From Micromonospora sp. WMMD980 (GTDB lineage Bacteria; Actinomycetota; Actinomycetes; Mycobacteriales; Micromonosporaceae), in NCBI RefSeq assembly GCF_029626035.1, contig NZ_JARUBE010000003.1:5332001-5396000 (forward strand): a DNA stretch of 64,000 bases, in the 5' to 3' direction. The translations under genes were made by a program, and so were the position numbers. Below the pieces are notes generated by a model. That model saw only the letters and a program-made list of their open reading frames with translations, did not search any database and was not told the DNA's origin. This document shows, piece after piece, positions 25,176-33,334 of this stretch. Each line of letters opens with the position of its first letter. The first letter of the stretch is position 1.

Positions 25176-25541
25176 ATGTCGAAACAATCGTTGCCGGTGG
25201 TGGACCTCCGCGCGGTCGCCTGCTGCCCGCCGATCGCCGCCCGTCCGATGGACGCCGACCAGGCCGTGGTGGTGGCGCCGATGTTCAAGGCCCTCGGCGA
25301 CCCGGTCCGGCTGCGGCTGATGTCGATGATCGCCTCGGTGCCGGAGATCTGCGTGTGCGACCTCACCCCGGCCTTCGACCTCTCCGGGCCCACCGTCTCG
25401 CACCACCTCAAGGTGCTGCGGGAGGCCGGCCTGGTCGACTCGGAGCGGCGCGGCACCTGGGTCTGGTACCGGGCCCGGCCCGAGGCGTTCCGCCGACTCG
25501 GCGACCTGCTGGCGATCGGTGCCGGAGGCGGCGACTCGTGA
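25176..25541 (+). CDS. arsR: ArsR/SmtB-family metalloregulator
   Basis: 121 residues. Winged helix-turn-helix: MFKALGDPVRLRLMSMI, the metal-site helix EICVCDLTPAF (C-x-C, the classic ArsR alpha-3 site), recognition helix SGPTVSHHLKVLREAGLV and wing RGTWVWYRA. An extra CC pair near residue 16 (AVACCPP) may supply a further arsenite thiol. It represses the ars genes until As(III) binds. GTGA overlap with the aquaporin gene. Confidence 0.92.
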   Translation: MSKQSLPVVDLRAVACCPPIAARPMDADQAVVVAPMFKALGDPVRLRLMSMIASVPEICVCDLTPAFDLSGPTVSHHLKVLREAGLVDSERRGTWVWYRARPEAFRRLGDLLAIGAGGGDS

Positions 25542-26275
25542 CCCTCGCCCTGCCCCGCCGGGCCACCGCGGAGTTCGCCGGCACCGCCCTGCTCGTCGCC
25601 GCCGTCGTCGGTTCCGGCGTCGCCGCCAGCAGGCTCTCCCCGACCGACGTCGGGCTCCAACTCCTGGAGAACGCGATCGCCACCGCGCTCGCGCTGGGCG
25701 CGCTGATCCTGACCTTCGGCCCGGTCTCCGGCGCGCACTTCAACCCCGTCGTCTCCGCGGTCGACTGGTGGCTCGGCCGCCGGGCCGGCGCCGGACTCGC
25801 CACCCGGGACCTGGCCGCGTACGTCGTCGCCCAGGTCGCCGGCGCGATCACCGGCGCGGTCCTGGCCCACCTGATGTTCGACCTGCCCGCCGTGGCGTGG
25901 TCACGCACCGGGCGCGGCGGCGGCCACCTGTGGTTGGCCGAGGTCGTCGCCACGGCCGGCCTGATCGTCCTGATCTTCGCCCTCGCGCGCTCCGGCCGGA
26001 CCTCCGCCGCGCCCGCCGCCGTGGGCGCCTGGATCGGAGCCGCCTACTGGTTCACCTCGTCGACCTCGTTCGCCAACCCCGCGGTCACCGTCGGCCGTGC
26101 GTTCACCGACACCTTCGCCGGCATCGCCCCGACCTCGGTGCCCGGCTTCGTCGCCGCCCAACTCGCCGGCGACCTGATCGCCGTCGCCGCCCTCGCCCTC
26201 TGGTACCCGCGCGCCGCCGACACGGCGGACGACGTGGTGGTGCCGCACCTCGCCCAGGAGACCGAAGTCCGATGA
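25538..26275 (+). CDS. aquaporin-family channel of the ars operon (AqpS-like)
   Basis: 245 residues, six hydrophobic helices. The two half-helix motifs are SGAHFNPVV (NPV instead of NPA) and SFANPAVTVGRAF (NPA). In rhizobia, AqpS replaces the arsenite pump: arsenate is reduced by ArsC and the arsenite leaves through the channel down its gradient. The order arsR-aquaporin-arsC here is the same logic, and no ArsB or Acr3 pump is nearby. Start GTG overlaps arsR; the stop overlaps arsC. Confidence 0.88.
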   Translation: MTLALPRRATAEFAGTALLVAAVVGSGVAASRLSPTDVGLQLLENAIATALALGALILTFGPVSGAHFNPVVSAVDWWLGRRAGAGLATRDLAAYVVAQVAGAITGAVLAHLMFDLPAVAWSRTGRGGGHLWLAEVVATAGLIVLIFALARSGRTSAAPAAVGAWIGAAYWFTSSTSFANPAVTVGRAFTDTFAGIAPTSVPGFVAAQLAGDLIAVAALALWYPRAADTADDVVVPHLAQETEVR

Positions 26276-26670
26276 GCAAGCCCAGCGTCCTGTTCGTCTG
26301 CGTGCACAACGCCGGCCGCTCCCAGATGGCCGCCGCGTGGCTCCGCCACCTCGCCGGTGACCGCGTCGAGGTCCGCTCGGCCGGCAGCGAACCCGCCGAG
26401 GGGATCAACCCGGTCGCGGTCGCGGCCATGCGCGAGGTCGGCATCGACATCACCGACCAGACTCCCGCCCGGCTCACCTGGGACGCGGCCGAAGCCAGCG
26501 ACGTCATCGTCACCATGGGCTGCGGCGACGCCTGCCCGGTCTTCCCCGGGAAGAGGTACGAGGACTGGCCGCTCACCGATCCCGCGGGTCAGCCGATCGA
26601 CGTGGTCAGGCAGGTACGCGACGAGATCCGGCAGCGCGTCGTCGAGCTGGTGGCCCGGCTCCCCGGCTGA
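26272..26670 (+). CDS. arsC: arsenate reductase, low-molecular-weight phosphatase type
   Basis: 132 residues, ATGA overlap with the channel gene. The P-loop CVHNAGRSQ (C-x5-R-S) near residue 10 holds the nucleophilic Cys. The MGCGDACPVFPGKRYEDWPL segment carries the further cysteines and the DP acid region (LTDPAG). It reduces As(V) to As(III), with either thioredoxin or mycothiol/mycoredoxin as reductant; the CGDACP spacing favours the thioredoxin-type relay, but mycothiol is plausible in this lineage. Confidence 0.92.
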   Translation: MSKPSVLFVCVHNAGRSQMAAAWLRHLAGDRVEVRSAGSEPAEGINPVAVAAMREVGIDITDQTPARLTWDAAEASDVIVTMGCGDACPVFPGKRYEDWPLTDPAGQPIDVVRQVRDEIRQRVVELVARLPG

Positions 26671-26705
26671 CCGGTCAAGTGGTGGCCGTGCCCTACCGTC
26701 GGGTC

Positions 26706-26915
26706 ATGACGACGCTGGTGCTCTCCCTCCTGGTGGCCGTGCTGCTGGTGCTCGCGGTGGCGATCCTCGTCGGTCGGCGCGACCGCAGCCGGAGCGTGTC
26801 GTCGGAAGACCCGACCGCGCTGCGGGCCGCCCGCGCCGAGCAGGCCCGCACCGACGTGCAGCGCCACCTCGGGCAGAGCGAGGCGTACCGCAGCCGCACC
26901 CCGAACAGCACCTGA
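26706..26915 (+). CDS. small single-pass membrane protein
   Basis: 69 residues. A strongly hydrophobic N-terminal helix (TTLVLSLLVAVLLVLAVAILVG) is followed by a basic and polar cytoplasmic tail (RRDRSRSVSSEDP, then QARTDVQRHLGQSEAYRSR). No known family recognised. Codon use matches the neighbours, so it is probably real. Confidence 0.55.
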   Translation: MTTLVLSLLVAVLLVLAVAILVGRRDRSRSVSSEDPTALRAARAEQARTDVQRHLGQSEAYRSRTPNST

Positions 26916-26975
26916 CGAGCCGCGCCCGGCTGCCGCGGCAGCACAGCGCCTTCCAACTCTCCTCGTCGGGTCCGG

Positions 26976-27799
26976 TCAGCGTCTCGGACGCTGCTGACGT
27001 TGCTGGCTCACGCCGCTCTGGATCGCCTCCCAGACGCTCCGGCCGGCCTGCCGCAGCGTTTGCCCGGCCTGCCCGGCCAACTGCGATGCCCCGGCCGCGG
27101 AAGACGGAGCGGCCCCACCAGCCCGGTCGCCACCGGCGGACCCAGACCCACCGCCCGACCCGGCGTCACCGCCCGACCCGGCGCCACCGCCCGACCCGGC
27201 CCCGGGGCTCGACTCGGCTCCGCCGCCGGGCGCACCCCCACCGGTGGGACCGGAACCGGCCGACCACTCCCTCCCGGACGACTCGCGCGCGGCCGGCTCG
27301 GCGGGTGCGGACCGCCCGATCCGCCCGGCCACCTCCGGCACGGTCCGGTCGACCACCGCGCCGGCGTCGGCGGTCCGGTGCACGGCCGGCGCGGCGACCT
27401 GCCCGGCCACCCGGTGCACGTCGTCGACCGTCACCCCGACCGACCGGGCCAGCGCGTCGATCAGCTCGGGATTGCGGTCGATGGTGGTCAGCGCCCGGTC
27501 CAGGATCTGCACCAGCTTCTCCAGCCGCACCTTCAGCAGTGCCTCCGCCCGGACGCCGGTGATGTCCAGCTCGACGCCCTCCAGGTGCACCGGACACCGG
27601 CGTCGAGCTGGAGCAGGTTGGCCAGCCGGGCACGCAGTGAGAGGTCCGCGTCGAGCCCGTCGACCGCCAGCCGGATCTCGTCGACCGACAGTTCCGGTAC
27701 GTCGAGCAGGACGTCCGGCTCCGTCTCGGCCGTGCCGGCGGCGGGTCGCCGCTCGTCGGTCGGCTCCCGCGCCCGTTCCGTGGCTCCGCTGTCGCTCAT
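26976..27799 (-). pseudogene. actinobacterial helical protein with Gly-rich tail, frameshifted
   Basis: Two overlapping frames make one protein. The first (from ATG at 27799) ends its homology at LANLLQLDAGV; the second resumes at HLEGVELDITGVRAEALLKV, then LDRALTTIDRNPELI. I recall intact actinobacterial proteins of this layout. The break lies near 27589-27592, and restoring one C there (plus strand CACCGG to CACCCGG) would give a continuous reading. Total about 275 residues; the last 100 are Gly/Ser/Ala-rich. Either a real frameshift, a programmed one, or a sequencing error. Function unknown. Confidence 0.6.
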
Positions 27800-27985
27800 G
27801 CTCCCGCTCCCCCGTCGGCCGGTCCGGATCAGCGGCGGTTACCCGCTTTCCGGTGGGGCATCCGCCGGCCCTGCCCACCCGCCGGTGACGGCCGGTGGGA
27901 CTGTCGGGAACCGGGGATCCCGGTGTCCGGAAGCGGGCGGAAGCAAAGCTGCACAGCGAGACATCAGCCGGTATGGTCCGGGCTT

Positions 27986-28501
27986 ATGGGACAGGAGATG
28001 GCCGATCAGGAAGAGGTCCGGCAGGAATCCGACCGTTTCTCCCTCCGCAGCAGCCTTCTCGTCACGGCGTCCGCCGAACGGGCGTACGCGGTCTTCACCG
28101 GCGCGCTCGACGACTGGTGGGTCCGCGAATACACCTGGTCCGGGCCGGAGGCGCTGGCCGGGCTCGGCGTGGAGCCGCGGGCCGGCGGCATGCTCTACGA
28201 GATCGGCCCGTACGGGTTCCGCAACGACTGGGGCCGGGTGCTGACCTGGGATCCGCCTCGGCGTCTGGTCTTCACCTGGCAGATCGGGCCGGACCGGGTG
28301 CCGGTGCCGGACCCGGCCCGGGCCAGCGAGGTGGAGGTGCTCTTCCACCCCGCGGGCCCGGGGTCGACAAGGGTGGACGTGGAACACCGCTACTTCGACA
28401 GGCACGGTACGGCTGCCGAGGGCTACCGCGAGGCGCTCACCGCCGGCTGGCACGAGTTGCTCTGCCGCTATCTGGCGACGGTCGCCCGCACCGCCGACTG
28501 A
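27986..28501 (+). CDS. SRPBCC/AHSA1-type lipid-binding-fold protein
   Basis: 171 residues from the ATG at 27986; an ATG four codons on (27998) is also possible, and both lack an ideal ribosome-binding site. START-like fold: LLVTASAERAYAVFTGALDDWW at the start, then RAGGMLYEIGP, RVLTWDPPRRLVFTWQIG and VEVLFHPAGPGSTRVDVEHRYF, ending with the long helix GWHELLCRYL. The family (activator of Hsp90 ATPase homologue 1-like) binds hydrophobic ligands or acts in stress responses; the ligand is not predictable. Confidence 0.82.
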   Translation: MGQEMADQEEVRQESDRFSLRSSLLVTASAERAYAVFTGALDDWWVREYTWSGPEALAGLGVEPRAGGMLYEIGPYGFRNDWGRVLTWDPPRRLVFTWQIGPDRVPVPDPARASEVEVLFHPAGPGSTRVDVEHRYFDRHGTAAEGYREALTAGWHELLCRYLATVARTAD

Positions 28502-28527
28502 TCGGGCCGGCGGAGCGGGAGCGGGCG

Positions 28528-29232
28528 TCAGCCGGCGACACCGCGGCTCGCGCCCGTCCCGGTGAGGCCGGGGTCGCCCAGGTCGGCGCGACGGCCGGCG
28601 GCGGCGCCCGGGCCGAAGCCCCCGCCGGCGAGCCGACGGCGCGGGGCGGTGCGCAGGCGCGGGTACACCTCGGCGAGCCGGCGCTGGACGCGGTCGGAGC
28701 GGTCCGCCAGCACCAGCGCCACCGACGGCACGCCGGACTCGGCGACCGCGCCGGCCTCGGCCGCGCGCAACCGCTCGGCGACCACCTGGGCGAAGCCGGC
28801 CAGCCAGGTGCGCCGGAACGCGGCCGGATGTTCCCCGACCGGTACGGCCGCCCCGGCCAGCCCGTGCGCGGCCTGCACCAGCAGCGAAGTGAAGAGCAGC
28901 TCGACGCGTTCCAGGTCGCTGGCGAAGCCGAACAGGTGCATGGCGAAGCCGTTGCCCTCCCGGCGGCGTACGCAGCGGCAGCGCAGTGGGTCGGCGACGG
29001 CGGCGAGCAGGCCGGCCTTGTCCCGGGCGTACGGGGCGACCACCTCGACCACCCGGTCGCCGACCGGGTCGGCGGTCGGCTCGCGGGCGGCGAGCAACGC
29101 GCGGTCGACGCCGTAGCGGGCGATCAGCTCGGTGGCCTTGGCCATGAAGGTGGCCGACTCGGCGGGTGTGCAGGCCGGGTCCTCGGCCTGGGCGAGCAGC
29201 TTGCGCACCTTGCTGAGCATCGCCTCGGACAT
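28528..29232 (-). CDS. DUF2786-domain protein
   Basis: 234 residues. The N-terminus MLSKVRKLLAQAEDPACTPAESATFMAKATELIARYGVD is split across helices in the typical DUF2786 pattern (first 40 residues), followed by a zinc-less central domain with RCRCVRRREG and FGFASDLERVELLF, as in DUF2786/DUF7168 proteins of actinobacteria and phages. The C-terminus is basic and Gly-rich. Function unknown; some family members occur in phage or plasmid genomes. Confidence 0.75.
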   Translation of the reverse strand: MSEAMLSKVRKLLAQAEDPACTPAESATFMAKATELIARYGVDRALLAAREPTADPVGDRVVEVVAPYARDKAGLLAAVADPLRCRCVRRREGNGFAMHLFGFASDLERVELLFTSLLVQAAHGLAGAAVPVGEHPAAFRRTWLAGFAQVVAERLRAAEAGAVAESGVPSVALVLADRSDRVQRRLAEVYPRLRTAPRRRLAGGGFGPGAAAGRRADLGDPGLTGTGASRGVAG

Positions 29233-29265
29233 CGTTCAGGGGTATCACAGACGCGACGCCCGGTG

Positions 29266-29655
29266 TCAGCCCTCCCGGCTGCGCAGCGTGGCGATGGTCG
29301 AGCCGGCCAGCGTGAGCAGGCAGTCGGGCAGCAGCCCATCGGCGGCCGCCGCGCCGAACAGCGCCTCACCGGTGTCGATGTCGTCGTTGGCGTACGCGCT
29401 GACGAAGCGGGCCACCCAGCGGGTGTCGTAGTCGGCCTGGTCGATGCCGGGGAAGTCGAGCGCGGCGGCGCCCCCGGGGGCGTCGTCGCCGAGCATCGTG
29501 GCGGCCAGGCACCACGCCACCCCGTACGCCCCGGCCAGCCCGGAACGGCCCACGACCGCGTCGAAGGCGCCGACGACGCCGGCGCCGTCGCCGGCCAGCG
29601 CCGAACGGAGCACGGCCGTCGCGTCGTCGAGCGTCTGCTCTGCGTCGTCGGTCAC
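29266..29655 (-). CDS. conserved hypothetical all-helical protein
   Basis: 129 residues from GTG (TDDAEQTLDDATAVL). Mostly helical, Ala/Asp/Leu-rich, without signal or membrane segment. A longer upstream frame exists but has no coding character. DTRWVARFVSAYANDDIDTG is the most distinctive stretch. It follows the DUF2786 gene on the same strand 33 bases upstream of it, so the two are probably cotranscribed. Function not recognised. Confidence 0.6.
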   Translation of the reverse strand: MTDDAEQTLDDATAVLRSALAGDGAGVVGAFDAVVGRSGLAGAYGVAWCLAATMLGDDAPGGAAALDFPGIDQADYDTRWVARFVSAYANDDIDTGEALFGAAAADGLLPDCLLTLAGSTIATLRSREG

Positions 29656-29821
29656 CTGCGGAAGAGTAGCGGCGAGGGTCAAGCGGTGACCCGCAACCGG
29701 GCCCACGATCACCCACAGTGATATCCGCAGTCGGCGTCCCGACGGAGCCAGGTCCACAGTCCCACGTGCCGCGCGGGCACGCTAATGTGCGCAGCGGACC
29801 TTCGCCGGAGGAAGGACGACC

Positions 29822-31156
29822 ATGCTTGGAAATCGCACGTCGCGCGCGGCCCTGTCCACGGCCTGCGCGGTGCTCCTGCTCGCCACCAGCGCCTGCGGGA
29901 GCGACGAGCCGAAGGACGCGGGCACCACCCAGGTCCGCCTCTACGGCACCGACGGCAACATGCAGAACTCCTTCGCAGCGGAGCTCAAGGACCGGGCGAG
30001 TCTGATCAACGGCATGAAGGGCACCACCCCGCTCACGCCGCTGCCGGAGAGCTTCAAGGAACGGCTACGCACCGTAGATCCGAAGTTGAACGACTTCCTC
30101 TATGCCGCCGAGTCGTACGACGCCGTGGTGATCAGCGCGCTGGCGACCCAGCTCGCCGGCACCACCGCGCCACGCGAGATCGCCCAGCAGATCGTCGGGG
30201 TGACCGCCGGCGGCCAGCGCTGCGACGAGGTAACGGCCTGCCTCCAGCTCGCCCGCGCCGGTCAGGACCTGGAATACCGGGGCGTGTCGCTGACCCGGGC
30301 CGGCTTCACCGACACCGGCGAGCCGGCGACCGCGAGCTACGGCACGTTGCACTTCGACAACCAGCAGCTCGACGACGGGAAGACCGAGTTCGTCGGCGCG
30401 GGCGAGGAGGCGGGTGCGAGCAGCAAGGCCCCGCCGCGCGGCCGCAAGACCCGCGGGAAGGCGAAGGACGCGCCGCTGGTGATGGGCGGCCTGCTGCCGA
30501 AGACCGGTGACCTGGCGTTGGCGTACCCGCCGATGGCCGCCGCGGTCAGGCTCGCGCTCAACGAGATCAACGCCGCCGGCGGGGTGCTCGGCGAGCCGGT
30601 GAAGTTCATCGAGGGCGACGACGGCACCAACCCGGCGGTGGCCAAGGCGACGGTGGCCGGGCACGTCGCCCAGGGGGTTTCGATCATCATCGGCGCCGGC
30701 GCGTCGGGCATCTCCCGGGCGGTGCTGCCGGACGTGGTGGCCGCCGGGCGGATCCTCTTCTCCCCGTCCAACACCGACGCCGGGCTGAGCGCTGTCGACG
30801 ACAAGGGCCTCTACTTCCGCACCGCGCCGCCGGACAGCCTCCAGGGCCGCGCGCTGGCCGACGTGATGCTGCGGGACGGGCCGCGCAAGATTGTGATCCT
30901 GGCCCGCAAGGACTCCTACGGCGAGGGCCTCCAGGAGAACGTCCGGGCCGAACTGGAGAAGGCGGGGGTCGGCGCGGACCGGCTCAAGCTGCTCACCTAC
31001 GCCCCGCCGGAAGACCCGAAGACTCCGGTCGACTTCGGCGGCATCGCCCAGGAGATCAAGAGCTTCGGCCCGGAGGCGGTGCTGGTCATCGGTTTCGGTG
31101 AGTCGGCCGGGGCGATCACCGCGCTGGCCGACGCCGGGGTGCGGATCAGGGGCTGA
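29822..31156 (+). CDS. branched-chain-type substrate-binding lipoprotein, circularly permuted
   Basis: 444 residues with ribosome-binding site GGAGGAAGGA. Signal peptide and lipobox (LLLATSAC). Residues about 38-190 match the C-terminal third of LivJ-type type-1 periplasmic binding proteins (VRLYGTDGNMQNSF; FLYAAESYDAVVISALA; CLQLARAGQDLEYRGVS). After a Gly/Lys/Arg linker (about 195-218) comes what is normally the N-terminal two thirds (LVMGGLLPKTGDLALAYPP; INAAGGVLGEPVKFIEGDDG; IIIGAGASGISRAVLPDVV; DKGLYFRTAPPDSLQGRALA), ending at ALADAGVRIRG, the point where a normal protein would run on into the first block. No permease or ATPase genes are adjacent. Confidence 0.85.
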   Translation: MLGNRTSRAALSTACAVLLLATSACGSDEPKDAGTTQVRLYGTDGNMQNSFAAELKDRASLINGMKGTTPLTPLPESFKERLRTVDPKLNDFLYAAESYDAVVISALATQLAGTTAPREIAQQIVGVTAGGQRCDEVTACLQLARAGQDLEYRGVSLTRAGFTDTGEPATASYGTLHFDNQQLDDGKTEFVGAGEEAGASSKAPPRGRKTRGKAKDAPLVMGGLLPKTGDLALAYPPMAAAVRLALNEINAAGGVLGEPVKFIEGDDGTNPAVAKATVAGHVAQGVSIIIGAGASGISRAVLPDVVAAGRILFSPSNTDAGLSAVDDKGLYFRTAPPDSLQGRALADVMLRDGPRKIVILARKDSYGEGLQENVRAELEKAGVGADRLKLLTYAPPEDPKTPVDFGGIAQEIKSFGPEAVLVIGFGESAGAITALADAGVRIRG

Positions 31157-31169
31157 GCCACCAGGCAAC

Positions 31170-31202
31170 GAGGGCCGCACCGGATGATCCGGTGCGGCCC
31201 TC
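31170..31202. terminator. bidirectional terminator
   Basis: GAGGGCCGCACCGGA (31170-31184) and its exact complement (31188-31202) form a 15-bp perfect stem with a 3-base loop between the convergent binding-protein and enoyl-CoA hydratase genes. Confidence 0.85.
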
Positions 31203-31213
31203 GCCGTGGTGGT

Positions 31214-31957
31214 TCAACGCGGCCGGCGGCGCTCCAGGAACTCGGTCATCCGCCGCTGCTTCTCCTCGTCCTCGAAGAGCACCGCCTGGCTCAGCAGGTC
31301 GAGCTGCGGGTGCGCGGCCGGCGGCGCGTCCACCGCCAGCTTGGTCAGGCGCAGCGCCAGCGTCGAACCCTTGGCCATCTCGTCGAGCAGACCGTGGGCG
31401 GTGGGGAGCAACTCCGCCGGGTCGGCCACCACCCGGTTGACCAGCCCGATCCGCAGCGCCTCGCCCGCGTCCACCCGGCGGCCGGTGAAGAGCAGCTCCT
31501 TGGCTCGCGCCTCGCCGATCAACGCGGGCAGCCGGTAGGTCGCGCCGGCGCCGGCCAGGATGCCCAACCGCACCTCGGGCTGGCCGAAGACCGCCCGGCC
31601 CGTGCACACCCGAAGATCGCAGGCGTACGCCAGCTCGGCGCCGCCGCCCAGCGCCGGGCCGTCGACCGCCGCCACGGTGGGCAGCGGCAGCGACCGGATC
31701 CGGGCGAAGACCCCCTGGTTGATGGCGGCCAGCGCGTCCAGCCGGCCGCGCTCGCGCAGTTGGGCGATGTCGGCACCGCCGGCGAAGATCCCCTCCGTGC
31801 CGCCGGTGAGCAGCATCAGCCGGGGCCGCGCCTCCAGCTCGGCGCAGATCGCGTGCAGCTCGCCGACCAGGTCGGCGTCGATCGCGTTGCGCTTCTCCGG
31901 CCGGTCCAGCGTGACCACGAGCCGGTCCGGCTGTTCCTCGATCCGCAGCCCGCTCAC
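31214..31957 (-). CDS. enoyl-CoA hydratase/isomerase family protein
   Basis: 247 residues from GTG. Crotonase signatures: VTLDRPEKRNAIDADL, GIFAGGADIAQLRERG, AAVDGPALGGGAELAYACDLR, and EVRLGILAGAGATYRLPALIG, in which the first hydratase Glu position (near PEVRLG) is preserved. It lies 55 bases downstream of a 3-hydroxyacyl-CoA dehydrogenase gene on the same strand, so the two probably perform successive steps of acyl-CoA beta-oxidation in the cytoplasm. Confidence 0.88.
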   Translation of the reverse strand: MSGLRIEEQPDRLVVTLDRPEKRNAIDADLVGELHAICAELEARPRLMLLTGGTEGIFAGGADIAQLRERGRLDALAAINQGVFARIRSLPLPTVAAVDGPALGGGAELAYACDLRVCTGRAVFGQPEVRLGILAGAGATYRLPALIGEARAKELLFTGRRVDAGEALRIGLVNRVVADPAELLPTAHGLLDEMAKGSTLALRLTKLAVDAPPAAHPQLDLLSQAVLFEDEEKQRRMTEFLERRRPR

Positions 31958-32012
31958 CGCTGCGCCAGCCTTTCGTTCGCGACTGCGGGGCTCGCAAGCT
32001 CACTCCTCGCGC

Positions 32013-32870
32013 TCACTGTCGTGTGCCGCCTTCCCAGGTGTAGAACCCCTGCCCGGACTTCTTGCCCAACCGGCCGGCGGCGACCATCTCCTCCAGCAGC
32101 GGCGGCGGCGCGAACCGGTCCCCGTACGCGGCCTGGAGGGTGCGCGCGATGTCGAGCCGGACGTCCAGCCCGACCAGGTCGGTCAGCTCCAGCGGGCCGA
32201 TCGGGTGCCGGTAGCCCAGCACCATCGCCTTGTCGATGTCGACCGGGGCGGCCACCCCGTCGGCCACCATCCGGATCGCCTCCAGGCCGAGCGTGACGCC
32301 GAGCCGGGAGGTGGCGAAGCCGGGCATGTCGCGTACCACGACGGGGTCCTTGCCCAGCCGGGCGGCGAGCGCGACGGCCGCGTCGGTGGTCGCCGGCGCG
32401 GTGGCCGGGCCGACCACGACCTCGAGCAGCGCCATCGCCCAGACCGGGTTGAAGAAGTGCAGCCCGAGGAAGTCCGCCGGACGCGCCAGCCCGTCGGCGA
32501 GTTCGGCGATCGGGATGCTCGACGTGTTGCTGCCGAGCAGCGCCGGCCGGCGACCCTCGGCCTCGCGGAGCACGGCCCGCTTGAGGTCGAGCCGCTCGGG
32601 CACCGCCTCCACGATCACGTCCGGCCCCTCGGCCACCTCGGCCAGGCCGGTCCGCAGTGTCACCCGGACCCGGTTGGCGGTGGCCGCCTCCGCAGTCAGC
32701 CTGCCCCGCCCGACGGCGCGGTCCCACAGCTCGCCGAGCCGCCGGACGGCGTCGGCGCCCCGCTCCGGGTCGACCTCGACCAGCTCGACCGCGTACCCGG
32801 CGCCGGCCGCCACGTACGCGATGCCGAGGCCCATGGTGCCGGCCCCGACGACCACAAAACGACCACTCAT
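32013..32870 (-). CDS. 3-hydroxyacyl-CoA dehydrogenase (HbdA type)
   Basis: 285 residues. NAD-binding start FVVVGAGTMGLGIAYVAAGAGY, then LLGSNTSSIPIAELA and FLGLHFFNPVWAMALLEVV (catalytic His in LHFFNP), PVVVRDMPGFATSRL (Asn of the usual PGF-NR motif replaced by Thr-Ser), and the C-terminal helical domain DKAMVLGYRHPIGPLELTDL and LGKKSGQGFYTW. It oxidises 3-hydroxyacyl-CoA to the ketoacyl form. It is the first gene of a leftward pair with the enoyl-CoA hydratase. Confidence 0.9.
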   Translation of the reverse strand: MSGRFVVVGAGTMGLGIAYVAAGAGYAVELVEVDPERGADAVRRLGELWDRAVGRGRLTAEAATANRVRVTLRTGLAEVAEGPDVIVEAVPERLDLKRAVLREAEGRRPALLGSNTSSIPIAELADGLARPADFLGLHFFNPVWAMALLEVVVGPATAPATTDAAVALAARLGKDPVVVRDMPGFATSRLGVTLGLEAIRMVADGVAAPVDIDKAMVLGYRHPIGPLELTDLVGLDVRLDIARTLQAAYGDRFAPPPLLEEMVAAGRLGKKSGQGFYTWEGGTRQ

Positions 32871-33034
32871 CGCTGTCCCTTCGTCGCGGCGGTGGCGCGC
32901 GGGGTCTCCGCCGCGCCGGGCCGGCCGCTCGCTCGATCCTGGATGCGACCCTATGCAGGGCGGGTCCGTCGGGCATGCGTGGGGGCCGGCCGGACGGGGT
33001 AAAGACCGCCGTCAACGCCGAAGGAAGGAACGAG

Positions 33035-33331
33035 ATGAGCCAGGCACCGGAGAGCGCGCAGGGCACCGAGACGGTCGAGACGGTCGAGACGCGCGGTGAC
33101 GAGCGGGTGGACCTGCTTCGTGCCGACACCAACAACGACGGCAAGACCGACGTGTGGGTGGTGGACACCGACGGCGACGGCAAGGCCGACCTGTTCCAGT
33201 TCGACACCGACGGCGACGGCAAGGTGGACATCACCATGGTCGACATCGACGAGGACGGCACGCCGGACGAGGTGGTCGACGGCGACGGCGGCCTGCCCCC
33301 CGAGGAAACCGCGCCCACCGTCCAGGTCTGA
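33035..33331 (+). CDS. small acidic protein with Asp-rich calcium-type repeats
   Basis: 98 residues, ribosome-binding site AAGGAAGGAA. After an acidic Glu/Thr-rich start it carries four tandem repeats of 12-13 residues with the pattern D-T-D-G-D-G-K-x-D (ADTNNDGKTD, DTDGDGKAD, DTDGDGKVD, DIDEDGTPD), like the calcium loops of EF-hand, dockerin or thrombospondin type-3 repeats. It has no signal peptide or membrane helix, so it would stay in the cytoplasm unless exported by another route. It could bind Ca2+ or Mg2+ as a buffer or sensor. Family not named with confidence. Confidence 0.7.
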   Translation: MSQAPESAQGTETVETVETRGDERVDLLRADTNNDGKTDVWVVDTDGDGKADLFQFDTDGDGKVDITMVDIDEDGTPDEVVDGDGGLPPEETAPTVQV

Positions 33332-33334
33332 GAG

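Noticed and set aside
31958-32012. Possible small RNA or REP element between the hydratase and dehydrogenase genes
   Set aside because: It has CGCTCGCG/CTCGCAAGCTC-like words common in actinobacterial gaps (a similar one is at 50680-50700), but no clear dyad or promoter.
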